This document shows, in pieces, positions 31,105-42,900 of a stretch of DNA of 64,000 nucleotides (positions within the stretch are counted from its first letter, which is position 1; each line of letters starts with the position of its first letter). The notes below the pieces were generated by a model. The model ran no database searches and was not told where the DNA came from. It was given only the letters and a program-made list of their open reading frames with translations. Location of the stretch: the NCBI GenBank assembly GCA_946902985.2, contig OX336389.2, positions 168,340,704 to 168,404,703 of the forward strand. Reading direction: 5' to 3'. Source of the stretch: Meconema thalassinum (Eukaryota > Arthropoda > Insecta > Orthoptera > Tettigoniidae). The position numbers were made by a program, and so were the translations under genes.

Positions 31105-32027
31105 CTGTCGACCAAAATATTATGTGCACTCGAGTTTGAAGGTTGTTTGTGAAGTAACCAATAGACCTACATAAAATCCAATAACATCATCATTTTCGTC
31201 GATCTATTTTACGTTAGTTCATGTAGGTTTGGAATTTTTAATTTATATTTTAATATTTTTTATCGCAGTCGGAATACAAAACGTGCCCGTTTTTAAGCGT
31301 GTTTCAACCATGAGTCACATTTAAGTATTATTGTCACAAAAACCCGTCATCAGATCAAATCCAAATTTTAACACAATATACATTGGAATGTTGTATAACT
31401 GGTTTATTAATTTCCAAATTTTGTGTTTCCAAGAAACGAAGTTCGTATCACTTTTGTAAGGTAACATTTTCTCGGCTCGGGGTGGTTGGAAAATGTAAGT
31501 CTTGGTCGCGTTGTAGTACTTATACATCAAAACGTTATGCTGTATGATTGTGAAATACGTAAATTAATTCACTTATTTTATATCGGTTTGTATTTGTACG
31601 AGGAAATAAGACATGGTTCACCAGCTAGCCGCTCCGGGTAAAGCTGTACAGCGTTGCCAAGATGGAGCCCAACACGCCTCATGGCGTGCCTCGCTCCGAA
31701 GTGATGGGCTCCATCTCAGCAACGCTGTATAAACCAGTTATACAACATTCCAATGTATATTGTGATAAAATTTGGATTTGATCTGATGACGGGTTGAGAT
31801 AATAATTCTTAAATATGATGCATGGTTGAAACACGCTTAAAAACGGGCACTTTTTGTGTTCCAACAGCGATAAAAAATATGAAAATAAAAATTAAAATTC
31901 CAAACCTACACGAACTAACGTAAAATAGAACGACGAAAATGATGATGTTATTGGATTTTATGTAGGTCTATTGGTTACTTCACAAACAACCTTCAAACTC
32001 GAGTGCACATAATATTTTGGTCGACAG
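31105..32027. mobile_element. 923-bp foldback MITE with long inverted arms and TA duplication
   Basis: The ends CTGTCGACCAAAATATTATG and its reverse complement are flanked by TA on both sides (31103-31104, 32028-32029). The outer arms are inverted copies over about 290-310 bp, with small indels. The inner part has a second inverted pair around TACAGCGTTGCCAAGATGG / CCATCTCAGCAACGCTGTA (31648-31730). TA duplication fits a Tc1/mariner-type transposase acting in trans. No ORF of note. Confidence 0.88.
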
Positions 32028-32029
32028 TA

Positions 32030-32072
32030 AGTGGTGACAGCCAAGAATGTTGCCGCTACACCACGAGGTGGT
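32030..32072 (-). mobile_element. SINE family A head remnant, right of the MITE
   Basis: GGTGACAGCCAAGAATG and CTACACCACGAGGTGG are the reverse complement of the family A tRNA-like head. Confidence 0.75.
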
Positions 32073-32098
32073 CATATTGTGATGTACCAGCAACGTGT

Positions 32099-32100
<2 letters not shown>

Positions 32101-32163
<63 letters not shown>
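32101..32163. repeat. (TAA)n microsatellite
   Basis: About 20 TAA units next to the Helitron-like end at 32181. Confidence 0.92.
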
Positions 32164-32165
<2 letters not shown>

Positions 32166-32180
32166 GACTAATAATAATAA

Positions 32181-32949
32181 CTAGCGGACTCGTGCGAGAA
32201 CTCTCGCATGTGTATAAACCACCCGCCTGGCTTTACTGTTATGCGGGCTTCTATAAATATGTTTATTTGTTTAATCGCACTTTTTAAACAAATTGTCGAT
32301 ATTTATGAAATCAGAGAGCAATTCATCACTGCTGCTGGTTGCACAAGCCGGCCCCGTGGTGTTGGGGTAGCGCACCTGCCTCTCACCCGGAGGCCCCGGG
32401 TTCGATTCCCGGCTCCGTCAGGGATTTTAGAAACTGACGTGAGGGCTGGAGCGGGGTGCACTCAGCCTCGCGAGGACTATTGAGTAGCTGTCTGACAGTG
32501 AGGCAGCGCTCCAATCACGAAAACCAAGATTAACGGTCGAGGGGATCCGACGCGCTGATCACGCGTCACCCCAATATCTGCAGGCCAAATGGCTGGGCAG
32601 CGGTCGCTTGGTAGGCCTAGGCCTTTCACGGGCTGTAGTGCCAGGGGTTATTATATTTATTATATTGCTGGTTGCACAATGGGTTGTGTGCACCCCATGT
32701 GTACAGACTACCCGCCCGGCCCTAGTGCTATGCGGGCTATACGCGACACAGTTCTGCCAGGGGCTATCGTCTTGTTTATTTGTTTAAACGCACTTTATAA
32801 ACAATTAAATATATTTCCGTTGACTTTTCAAGAAATGCAAGATTTTTCCTGTACTATTGAGACGATTTAGAAGATTTTGGTACAAAACACCCTTTCTAAC
32901 TCCCGCTGGTTTAGGGGCTTGCGTTTTGTGAAACGTACACCTTAGCGTA
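32181..32949 (-). mobile_element. Helitron-like unit M2, interrupted by SINE P
   Basis: Read on the minus strand it ends with the hairpin GCGAGAGTTCTCGC and CTAG (32181-32184) followed by T. It is colinear with M1 and with the copy at 54140-54575 (CATGTGTATAAACCACC, TTGTTTATTTGTTTAA, TTAGGGGCTTGCG on the plus strand). Its right edge touches the start of L3 at 32950. Confidence 0.75.
32333..32679 (+). mobile_element. SINE family P with 14-bp target duplication
   Basis: TGCTGGTTGCACAA flanks the insert exactly (32333-32346, 32666-32679). The head GGCCCCGTGGTGTTGGGG and GGGTTCGATTCCCGGC (B box, 32399-32414) is close to a real tRNA. The body includes CTCAGCCTCGCGAGG and CGATCCGACGCG-like sequence, and it ends in TTATATTTATTATATT. 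Probably the least diverged SINE here. Confidence 0.92.
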
Positions 32950-35338
32950 TCTCTACTTAGTATAAAACAAAGCCCCCGATTCTTGGATGTTATGGGTAAA
33001 CGCGAAAACCACTGGATGGATTTTGATGCGGTTTTCACCATTCTGTAAAGGATATCTCTAGGATGATTTCTGTAGAAATTAATTAATTTATGATCAAAGG
33101 AAGCCGATCAGTAACGATTTCAGTGGAAAAGTTGAAAAAAAAAAAAAAAAAACTGGCGTCCGAGCGCTTTGTAAGCTTACGCTGGGCAAACCGTTAAAAA
33201 TATCTAAATATTGTGAGTGTAAGAATTGTTCAGCATGAAAAGTTCTGCAGAAAAGTCCACGAGAGCATATGTCTATCATCAATACATCGCCCACTATAAG
33301 TGTTTTTACGTTTTAATTTCTTCCAACCATGTCCATTCAACTACTGAGGCGACAGTTTACGAGCTAGCTAAGGGCGAGTCTATCATCCCTGTTACAGCCT
33401 AGCTAGCGGGCGAACCTATTGCCCCAGATACAACCAGCAGCAAACCGTCGAGTCGTGTTGAGTTAAGACTTCTGAGAAGGGTGGTTGTGTTTGGAGTTTC
33501 CCTGGAAGTGCAACTCGGGTTTTCTTCAGTTCGCCTGTGAAACACAATCAAGTTAAGATTGGACGGAAGGGGGATATTCACCTGGATATTCCCTGGATGT
33601 GCAACTCTCATTTCGCCTGTGAACTTTTCGTTCCGCAAAATTCACAGTCAATTTAAGATTGGACGGAAGGGGGATTATATTATATTAAATTATTCTGATT
33701 GGCGTACCTCTACTTAGTAACAAAGTCCCCGATTGTTGGATGTCATGGGTAATCACGAGAACCTCTGGATGGATTTTGAAGCGTTTTTCACCATTCTGTA
33801 ATGGATATCTTGAGGATGATTTCTGTAGAAAATGATTTATGTATGATCAAAGGAAGCCGAGCAGTAACGATTTCAGTGAAAAAGTCGAAAAAAAAACCCC
33901 TGGCGTCCGAGCGCTTTGTAAGCTCACGCTGGTCAAACCGTTAAAAATATCTAAATACTATGAGAGTAAGAATTGTTCAGCATGAAATGTTCTACAAAAA
34001 AGTCCACGAGAGCATATCTCTATCTTCAATACATCGCCCACTATAGGCCTAAGTGTTTTTACGCTTTCATTTCTTCCAACCATGTCCATTCAAATACTGA
34101 GGCGACAGTTTGCGAGCTAGCTAAGGGCGAGTATATCACCCCTGTTACAGCCTAACTAGCGGGTGAATCAATTACCCCAGATACAGCCAGCGTGTTTCAT
34201 GCACCTCGCCATTCTTAAATTACGTCTGACAAGAATTCGTTAAAATTAATAGTCCAGTCAGTGATTTTCAGCTACCATGCCGAGATGTAAAGCGGATATA
34301 GGCCATAGTTCATTGACATCGAAAAAACGCGCTTATAATGTAACACTGAAACAGAGCAAAACATAATTTCTCAATTATCACAAGAGAGAGAAAGAAAGAC
34401 TTCACAAAGGCAAAGGGAGTCATTCCCACAAGTTCCTTTGACACAGGGAAGAAATGTTCATGATTTGTGGTCCGATAGAATTCTGCTATGAATTATGATT
34501 CCACCGTCTCTACTTAGTATAAAACCAAGTCCCCATTTCTTGGATGTCACGGGTAATCTCGAGAACCCCTGGATGGATTTTGATGCGGTTTTCACCATTC
34601 TGTAAAGGGTATCTCGAGGAAGGTTTCTGTAGAAAATAATTTATTTATGATCAAAGGAAGCCAAGCAGTAATGATTTCAGTGAAAATTTCGAAAGAAACC
34701 TGGCGTCCGTGCACTTTTTAAGCTTGCGCTGGGCAAACCGTTAAAAGTATCTATATACTATGAGTGTAAGAATTGTTCAGCATGAAAAGTTCTACAAAGA
34801 AGTCCGTGAGAGCATATCTCTATCTTCAAGACGTCGCCCACTATGAGTGTTTTTACGTTTTCATTTCTTCCAACAATCTCTATTCCATTACTGACAGTTT
34901 ACGAGCTAGCTAGAGGCGAGCCTATTACCCCAGTTACAGCCTAGCTAGCGGGCGAGCCCATGATCCCAGATACAGCCAGCAACAAACTGTCGAGTCGTGT
35001 TTATTTAAGACTTCAGAGAAGAGTGGTTGTGCTTAGAGTTTCTCTGGAAGTGCAACTCGGCTTTTCTTCATTTCGCCTGCGAACTTCTCGTTCCGCAAAA
35101 TACACAGTCAAGTTAAGATTGGACGGTGTTTCATGCACCTCGCAATTCTTAAATTACGTCTGGCAAGAATTCGTTGCACATGCATCTCCATGATAATATA
35201 ATTAATAGTCCAGTCAGTGATTTCAACCCGTCATGCCGAGACGTAAAACGGATCGTAGTTCATTGACGTCGAAAGAAAAGCGCTTGTCATGTAATGCATT
35301 CATAGCTGTTCCCGAGCGAAGCCGGGGCGGGTTGCTAG
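32950..35338 (+). mobile_element. Three tandem Helitron-like units, L3-L5
   Basis: Units start at 32950 (A then TCTCTACTTAGTATAAAAC), about 33707 (CCTCTACTTAGTAAC) and 34507 (TCTCTACTTAGTATAAAAC). L3 passes into L4 through TTAAATTATTCTGATTGGCG, nearly the same junction as L1-L2. L5 is the only unit with a complete 3' end: CCCGAGCGAAGCCGGGGCGG hairpin region then TTGCTAG, ending at 35338 before T. None encodes a Rep/helicase. Confidence 0.8.
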
Positions 35339-35879
35339 TTATATAGATAATAATAATATGGGTTGTCACAATTTTCATAGTCATGAAATGACCTGCTTTA
35401 TTGATGCTATTGAACGTAATAAAGTCAAACCAATCCAATCACAACATTGCACATATTTTAAAAGGACAGACACTGAGATACGATACAAGGGACTACGTTC
35501 TGCAAGAGAGGCGGCTGAACTGGAGGAACTACCGAGTTGTGGCAGCGATTCATGGTTGCCTTTCATTCAGTTCGTTTTTGTCCGGTTACGTGGTGGGTAA
35601 GGGGATAGGATACCACGCTGCGGTGGCTTGTCCAAATGGGGCTAGGGATTTGGGGTGACAGTGATTCACTGTGCTATGTACAGACGAGTTGCAGTACTTT
35701 GGTCTTACATTGCCATCGCATTACATTACGAGACCTTGGCCAATATTCAACGTTACTTACTGTAACATACAAGCGTTGAGCCCCCCTCCCCCCACTGTCG
35801 TATTTGGGTGAGTCACTTCTCCTTTGCACTGAAGGGCTTCCTAGTGGATATTAGCATCGTGTGGTTGATTCTCCTGGCT
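35339..35879. other. No gene recognised
   Basis: Several overlapping frames cover 35357-35658, but no domain is recognised. Confidence 0.35.
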
Positions 35880-36003
35880 TTAGGATTGGGTGCTTGTGAC
35901 GTCTTCGTCATTCATTTCATCCTCCTCATGACGTTCACGCAGGTCGCTCTCTGACGTCAAAAAGAGAGAGAGACCTGCCCTGGCCGTTTTCGGAGGTCGA
36001 ACA
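35880..36003 (+). mobile_element. SINE tail fragment related to families B and D
   Basis: GCAGGTCGCTCTCTGACGTC, GAGACCTGCCCTGGCC and GGAGGTCGAACACC follow the order of the B/D tail with diverged bases, and end in a TTA repeat. Confidence 0.5.
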
Positions 36004-36026
36004 CCATTATTATTATTATTATTATT

Positions 36027-36366
36027 AAAGCCTCCGTGGCTTAGGCGGCAGCACGCCGGCCTCTCTCCGCTGGGTCCGTGGTTCAAATCCCGGTCACTCC
36101 ATGTGAGATTTGTGCTGGACAAAGCGGAGGCAAACAGGTTTTTTTCCGGGTACTCCGGGTTTCCCTGTAACAAATTTCATTCCAGAAACACTCTCCACTA
36201 ACATTTCATTTCATCTGTCATTCATTTAATCATTGCTCCAGGGGAGAGCGACAGGCTTCGGCAGCCGGCACAGTTCATATCCTCGCCGCTAGATGGGGGC
36301 TTCATTCATTCCATTCCCTGACTCGGTCGGTCGACTGGAAGTAGGCCGTGGATTTTCATTTTCATT
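36027..36366 (+). mobile_element. SINE family C, second copy
   Basis: Same A box TGGCTTAGGCGG and B box GGTTCAAATCCC as the copy at 29441, with an extra CGCTAGATGGGGGC segment before the 3' end. Confidence 0.87.
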
Positions 36367-36599
36367 ATTATTATTTTAAACATTTTCATCTGAGACTGTT
36401 TTGCCTTTCAGCGTCCAGTCTAGTCTGCAACCCTCTGTTTGCGAACAAGTCGCCTCCTTGATCCCCTATTAGCAGTTAGCACTACGCCCTCCTCTGCTTC
36501 AACACCTCTCGCCTCCTAGGTCTACTTCTACTTCTCTTACCCTCTACAGCGGAACTTATTAATCACTTAGGTAATCTCTCCTCCCCCATTCTCTTCACA

Positions 36600-36905
36600 C
36601 GACCTCACCATCTGAGTCGGCTCATACGAACAGCTTCATCTAACGTGTTCATTTCAAACTTAGCCTTCATCTCTTCATTGCGAGCACCTTCCTGCCATTG
36701 CTTCCATCTATTTGTCCCAGCAATCATTCGTGCTACCCTCATATCAGTTACCTGTAGCGTATGTATGAGATATCCCGAATTTACCCAGCTCTCACTTCCA
36801 TACAGCAAGGTTGGTCTAAATACAAAGCGGTGTAGTGAGAGTTTCATCGCTACACCAACATCTTTCTTGCAGAATACTGTAGATCGCAACTGAGAACTCA
36901 GTGCA
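36600..36905 (-). pseudogene. LINE reverse transcriptase C-terminal fragment (RTE-like)
   Basis: On the minus strand this reads KLSLHRFVFRPTLLYGSESW, then MRVARMIAGTNR and VRMSRLRW. The PTLLYGSESW and R-M-x-G...R-L-R-W motifs are typical of the C-terminal region of RTE- or CR1-like LINE polymerases. The 5' portion is cut by a family G SINE (36913-37098), and the catalytic palm is not present. It differs from the LINE at 37530-39245, which ends in other motifs. Confidence 0.72.
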
Positions 36906-36912
36906 TTGGCAT

Positions 36913-37098
36913 TTTTACATCTCGACTCTTCCCGGCATTTGCCTAGAGTGACTTCGAAAAAAAAAAAAAACGCGGAAAAATCACACTCATGATAGCCGCT
37001 GGCAGTGTTGGGATTCGATTCTTTGATCTCCGGACTTGTTGCAGCTGCCCGCGCGGCCGTGGTGCACGATTTAACGAGCACAGCTACGCCACGGGTTG
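36913..37098 (-). mobile_element. SINE family G
   Basis: The minus-strand copy has the B-box complement GGGATTCGATTC, core (GGCATTTGCCTAGAG) and head CAGCTGCCCGCGCGGCCGTG. Contains an A/T-run near 36957-36971. Confidence 0.75.
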
Positions 37099-37195
37099 AC
37101 TTTTAAGGAGTAGGCATGATAAAATATCCCTTTATTAAGTCTTTTACTGTCCATTCTTTGAATATGTCCATAAAATTTCAATAGCCTCTTTTGTT

Positions 37196-37520
37196 GTTGT
37201 TAATTTATTTAAGGGGCTTTGGACTTCTTGATCATCGCCCCCGTGTAGTTGGGTGTGTGTTGAAATTGTCTGATAACTTGTATTCCTGAGATGACTGTAG
37301 TAGTGTGTGTTACTGTATTAGGGACAGGGATGGGGTAGGCACCCCGGGACTTGAAGTAAGGTACTTTTCCGGCATTTGCCTGGAGGGAGTGTGGAAAACC
37401 ACACTCAGGGTAGCCGCTGTCAGCGCTGCGATTTGAACCTGCGATCTCCGAACTTGCTGAAGCTGCCCGTGTGGCCGTTGTGCACGTTTAGACGAGCACG
37501 ACTTCGTCGCGGGATAATCG
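37196..37520 (-). mobile_element. SINE family G, full-length
   Basis: The tail (GGGGCTTTGGACTTCTTGATC) on the left, core (GGCATTTGCCTGGAGGGAG), B-box complement GATTTGAACCTGCGATC and head (CTGCCCGTGTGGCCGTTGTG) run in order on the plus strand, so the element is minus-oriented. Confidence 0.82.
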
Positions 37521-37529
37521 TCTTTTTCT

Positions 37530-39245
37530 GATAGTGTGTGATATTTTCTCGCTATGTTGGTATTGCTCGTGAGACCACCTTTTCATCCACACTCCCTCTA
37601 GACACACTGGCCCAGAGATTTTCCAATGGATTTTCCTTTCTTGTGTTTCGAAATTTTGAGTTAGTGATCTGCCTCCAAATATCAGGGTTGAGTTACCATG
37701 TTTAAATGTTGTGTTCTGAGATATTTTGTTGTTGTACCTGTTACAGATGACTCCATAGTATTTTTTGTTGCAATATTTAGGTTATTTCTTTGTTTGCTTC
37801 TTGATTTAATTCAGATGGTTATACCTATGCTCTCCCCTCACTATTTGAAATTATTTGCCTAAGGGTTTTTCCAAACTGAATAATCAGAGAGATGGTATAT
37901 TGGTTTTCACGGCCAGTGAATTAAAACTCAGCAATTTTTCTAGGTATGTGCCTTGTCTTGTGTGGAGTTTCGCCTAGGACACCAAGCTGGCTCATCAGCG
38001 GGCTCTGCGGGGGTCTGGGCAGGGACACCAAGAGCCCGCTGATGATCCAACTTGGTGTCCTAGGCGAAACCCCACACAAGACACGGCGCAAACCTAGAAA
38101 TATTGCTGAGTTTTAATTCACTGGCCGTGAAAGCCAATACCTAGTAGCCTATACCAATTTTTGGAAGCCTTCATAGGGAGATTATGGATGCTTGAGCTTT
38201 TGTTCTCGCAGTAAAGAGGGGGCAGGTGCGCTTCATAAAAGGGAGGTACCGCGCAGTTCGCTACTCCTGTGGGGGTCCGGGCGGGGACACCAAGAGCCCG
38301 CTGATGAGCCAGCTTGGTGTTCTAAGCGAAACCCCACACAAGACACGGCAATACCTAGAAAATTTGCTGAGTTTAAATAATCAGAGGTTGTTTATTTATG
38401 TATTCAGGAGATCCTTGCATGTATCGGGTTTTCTCGTACGAAATTTGAAGTCCAGTTTTACATGCAATTTCATGAGGTATTTCCAGGGAATGAATTGCTT
38501 CTTGCCTATTGATGGATAGAATTACCAGAGCATCTGCAAAGGCCAAACATTTGAGATGAATTTTATCTTTAACTAGCTTGCCGGTATTAATCCCCTTTAT
38601 TTCTTTTCCCCAGGTTCGGATTACTTTCTCTAGCGCATGATTGAACAATATTGGAGATAGGCCAATTCCTTGTCTGGGTCCTGTTTTAATAGCAAAAGGA
38701 TCAATAATAACTTTGGAGGTGGTGTCAGTTTGTGTCTGTCTGATCAAATTTCCTGTTTTCCTATCTACTCTGAATTCTTCCAGCACACCAAAAAGTGTTT
38801 TTATCTCTAAGGAATGATATGTTTTTCTTAAAATCTACAAAACTGTCACTGTTTGCGTGGTTTTACGTATTTGTAAGATGGTTTAAAATTAAAAAATTGT
38901 TCTACACGTTATTAACCTTTTCTGAAACCAGCCTCTTTGCTCTTTGCTTTTCAAGTCTTGTAAGTTGTGCTTTGGTGAACATTTTGCAAGCAACTGGTAA
39001 CAGTGATATCCCTCTGTAATTATTGACATCAGATTTATTCCCTTTGTAAAGGATGTATTAGAGCACACTTCCGCTCATCAGGAACTTTTCCTGTAATCGA
39101 GATATTGGATAATGGTATGCATTTGCTGAGCTAAGCTACCACCATCTATTTTCCAAATTTCAGCTGCTATACCATCCTCTCCTGGTGCTTTATTTTCTTT
39201 CAGTTCATAGGTTATTTGTTTGACTTCCCCTATTGTGGGTGGTTA
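37530..39245 (-). pseudogene. LINE reverse transcriptase, decayed, with foldback insertion
   Basis: On the minus strand from 39245: ELKENKAPGEDGIAAEIWK (RT motif 0/1), a broken NNYRGISL region near 39010, FRKG/FIDFKK remnants, then from 38786 an open stretch with TGPRQGIGLSPILFN (motif with RQG, normally R-Q-G-D) and CLAFADALVILS. The catalytic A-F-A-D-D is A-F-A-D-A, so the second Asp is lost. The frame goes on past the foldback insertion (37890-38375) with LNQEANKE, matching the usual GLDREANK region of such LINEs. There are numerous stops and frameshifts. An EN-RT LINE of a common arthropod type; clade uncertain. Confidence 0.78.
37879..38386. mobile_element. Foldback element J, second copy
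   Basis: AATAATCAGAG flanks it at 37879-37889 and 38376-38386. The first half (37895-38145) is a near-perfect inverted repeat with arms of about 105 bp (TATTGGTTTTCACGGCCAGT ... ACTGGCCGTGAAAGCCAATA). The second half repeats the CCCCACACAAGACACGGC end. The insertion lies in the LINE at 37530-39245. Confidence 0.87.
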
Positions 39246-39730
39246 TGAGTCACAATTAGGTTGAGGTTTATCAAATATCAGGTGCTGTCGAGGTGGATCA
39301 CAATTTAATACGTAGATCTTTGTAATAATTTGCGAGAAGTTTGCAATTTTGTTTATTAATACTTGTTTCAAGGGCCCCATCTGGACGTTTGAAACAAAGA
39401 GTAGGCGCCTTATAATATGACTAGCAGAAGTACCCATTCTTCGAACGGTCTTCGGTATTAATAACCAGACGTAATCAATTGAGTTACTGTTGCAATGGTT
39501 AGAGACTTGGAACCTGTTTCTCGACAAAGAAAAGTGATTAGTTAAAATATGCTCTGAAACTAAATTTACCTAACGTGTACTTCCGGACGTGAAAAAGAAA
39601 TGAAAACCTCGTAGACGAAACGCAATACACGTCAAATAAAACTGACCTTCACTGTTGTGTCAAGTCCCCATCCAGAGTAAGACCCCTTTAATAATTTATA
39701 AAGGCTTGTGGTGCATGAAAATTCAGGTTT
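39246..39730. other. No gene recognised
   Basis: AT-rich unique-looking DNA between the LINE and the satellite-bearing element. Confidence 0.4.
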
Positions 39731-39796
39731 TTAGCCTACTTTCGATTTTTGCAAAAAATGAAAGTAGACTTATGAGATCAACACAGGGCGAAAAAA

Positions 39797-39902
39797 GTGT
39801 GTCTGTCTGTGTGTGTGTATGTGTGTGTGTGAGTCTGTGTGTGTGTGTGTGTATGTGTGTATGTGAGTCTGTGTGTGTGTGTGTCTGTGTGTGAGTGTGT
39901 GT
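39797..39902. repeat. (TG)n microsatellite
   Basis: TG repeats interrupted by CTGTGTG, GAGTCTG and TATG units, between the hairpin end and the first 293-bp monomer. Confidence 0.9.
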
Positions 39903-39919
39903 ACTCTGAATGTCTGTCC

Positions 39920-42900
39920 CCCCCTATCAATTCGAACACGGTGAATGCGAATTGAACGAAATTTGGTACAAAGGTAGCACTAGCAAAGGACACCTCAGTG
40001 TCATGTTTTATATCGCCGCCATCTTGACGGAAACGTAATGGCGGCCACACAAATGTTCAAAGCTTAAATCAAATTACGACTAACCTAATCATCCGATCTC
40101 TACCAAATTTTGCAACAACATACCTTTATGGGGGGAGCATTCTTTGACCAAACTAATAGGTCATCAGCGTAATAGTTTGCGGATGGCGGCCATCTTTGTG
40201 TGAAAATCGATTCCCCCTATTAATTCGAACACGGTGCAACCGAATGGAACGAAATTTGGTACAAAGGTAGTACTAACAAAAGGCACCTCAGTGTCATGAT
40301 TTTTATCGGCGCCATCTTGACGGAAACGTAATGGCGGCCACACAAATGTTCAAAGCTTAAATCAAATTACGACTAACCTAATCATCCGATCTCTACCAAA
40401 TTTTGCAACAACATACCTTTATGGGGGACCATCCTATGACCAAACTAATAGGTCATCAGCGTAATAGTTCGCGGACGGCGGCCATCTTTGTGTGAAAATC
40501 GATTCCCCCTATTAATTCGAACACGGTGCAACCGAATGGAACGAAATTTGGTACAGAGGTAGTACTAACAAAAGGCACCTCAGTGTCATATTTTATATCG
40601 CCGCCATCTTGACGGAAACGTAATGGCGGCCACACAAATGTTCAAAGCTTAAATCAAATTACGATTAACCTAATCATCCGATCTCTACCAAATTTTTCAA
40701 CAACATACCCTTATAGAGGAAGCATCCTTTGACCAAATGAATAGGTCATTAGCCTAATAGTTTGCGGATGGTGGCCATCTTTGTGTGAAAATCATATCCC
40801 CCTGTTAATTCAATCACGGTGAAACCGAATGGAAGGAAATTTGGTACAGAGGTAGCACTAGCAAAGGGCATCTCAGTGTCATGTTTTATATCGCCGCCAT
40901 ATTGACAGAAACGAAATGGCGGTCACACAAATGTTCAAAGCTTAAGTTAAATTACGACTAACATAACCATCCCATCTCTACCAAACTTTGCAACAACATA
41001 CCTTTATGGAGGGAGCATCCTTTGACCAATCTAATAGGTTATTAACCTAATAGTTTGCGGATGGCGGCCATCTTTATGTCAAAATTGATTCCCCCTATTA
41101 ATTCGAACACGGTGGAACCGAATGGAACGAAATTTGGTACAGAGGTAGCACTAGCAAAGTGCACCCCAGTGTCATGTTTTATATCGCCGCCATCTTGACT
41201 GAAACGTAATGGCGGCCACACGAATGTTCAAAGCTTAAATCAAATTACGATTAACCTAATCATCCGATCTCTACCAAATTTTGCAACTACATACCTTTAT
41301 GGAGGGAGCATCCTTTGACCAATCTAATAGGTCATCAGCGTAATAGTTTGCGGATGGCGGCCATCTTTGTGTGAAAATCGATTCCCCCTATTAATTCGAA
41401 CACCGTGCAACCGAATGGAACGAAATTTGGTACAGAGGTAGTACTAACAAAAGGCACCTCAGTGTCATGTTTTATATCGCCGCCATCTTGACGGAAACGT
41501 AATGGCGGCCACACAAATGTTCAAAGCTTAAATCAAATTACGATTAACCTAATCATCCGATCTCTACCAAATTTTGCAACAGCATACCCTTATAGAGGAA
41601 GCATCCTTTGACCAAATGAATAGGTCATTAGCCTAATAGCTTGCGGATGGCGGCCATCTTTGTGTGAAAATCAATTCCCCCTATTAATTCAAACACGGTG
41701 AAACCGAATGGAATGAAATTTGGTACATAGGTAGCACTATCAAAGGGCATCTCAATGTCATGTTTTATATCGCCGCCATATTGACAGAAACGTAATGGCG
41801 GCCACACAAATATTCAAAGCTTAAGTTAAATTACGATTAACATAACCATCCGATCTCTACCAAACTTTGCAACAACATACCTTTATGGAGGGAGCATCCT
41901 TTGACCAATCTAATAGGTTGTTAGCCTAATAGTTTGCGGATGGCGGCCATCTTTATGTCAAAATTGATTCCCCCTATTAATTCGAACACGGTGGAACAGA
42001 ATGGAACGAAATTTGGTACAAAGGTAGCACTAGGAAAGGGCACCTCAGTGTCATGTTTTATATCGCCACCATCTTGACTGAAACGTAATGGCGGCCACAC
42101 GAATGTTCAAAGCTTAAATCAAATTACGATTAACCTAATCATCCGATCTCTACCAAATTTTGCAACTACATATCTTTATGGAGGGAGCATCCTTTGACCA
42201 ATCTAATAGGTCATCAGCGTAATAGTTTGCGGATGGCGGCCATCTTTGTGTGAAAATCGATTCCCCCTATTAATTCGAACACCGTGCAACCGAATGGAAC
42301 GAAATTTGGTACAGAGGTAGTACTAATAAAAGGCACCTCAGTGTCATGTTTTATATCGCCGCCATCTTGACGGAAACGTAATGGCGGCCACACAAATGTT
42401 CAAAGCTTAAATCAAATTACGATTAACCTAATCATCCGATCTCTACCAAATTTTGCAACAGCATACCCTTATAGAGGAAGCATCCTTTGACCAAATGAAT
42501 AGGTCATTAGCCTAATAGTTTGCGGATGGCGGCCATCTTTGTGTGAAAATCAATTCCCCCTATTAATTCAAACACGGTGAAATCGAATGGAATGAAATTT
42601 GGTACAGAGGTAGCACTAGCAAAGGGCATCTCAGTGTCATGTTTTATATCGCCGCCATATTAACAGAAACGTAATGGCGGCCACACAAATGTTCAAAGCT
42701 TAAGTTAAATTACGACTAACATAACCATCCGATCTCTACCAAACTTTGCAACAACATACCTTTATGGAGGGAGCATCCTTTGACCAATCTAATAGGTTAT
42801 TAGCCTAATAGTTTGCGGATGGCGGCCATCTTTATGTCAAAATTGATTCCCCCTATTAATTCGAACACGGTGGAACCGAATGGAACGAAATTTGGTACAA

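Noticed and set aside
32399..32414. Possible functional tRNA gene (intact A and B boxes)
   Set aside because: The head continues into a SINE body and is bounded by a 14-bp target duplication; the cloverleaf, notably the anticodon loop, is not convincing.
35357..35658. Overlapping frames suggesting an exon
   Set aside because: Two different frames are open over the same stretch, neither shows a domain, and no splice context supports one.
39655..39894. Frame rich in Val-Cys
   Set aside because: Translation of a TG microsatellite.
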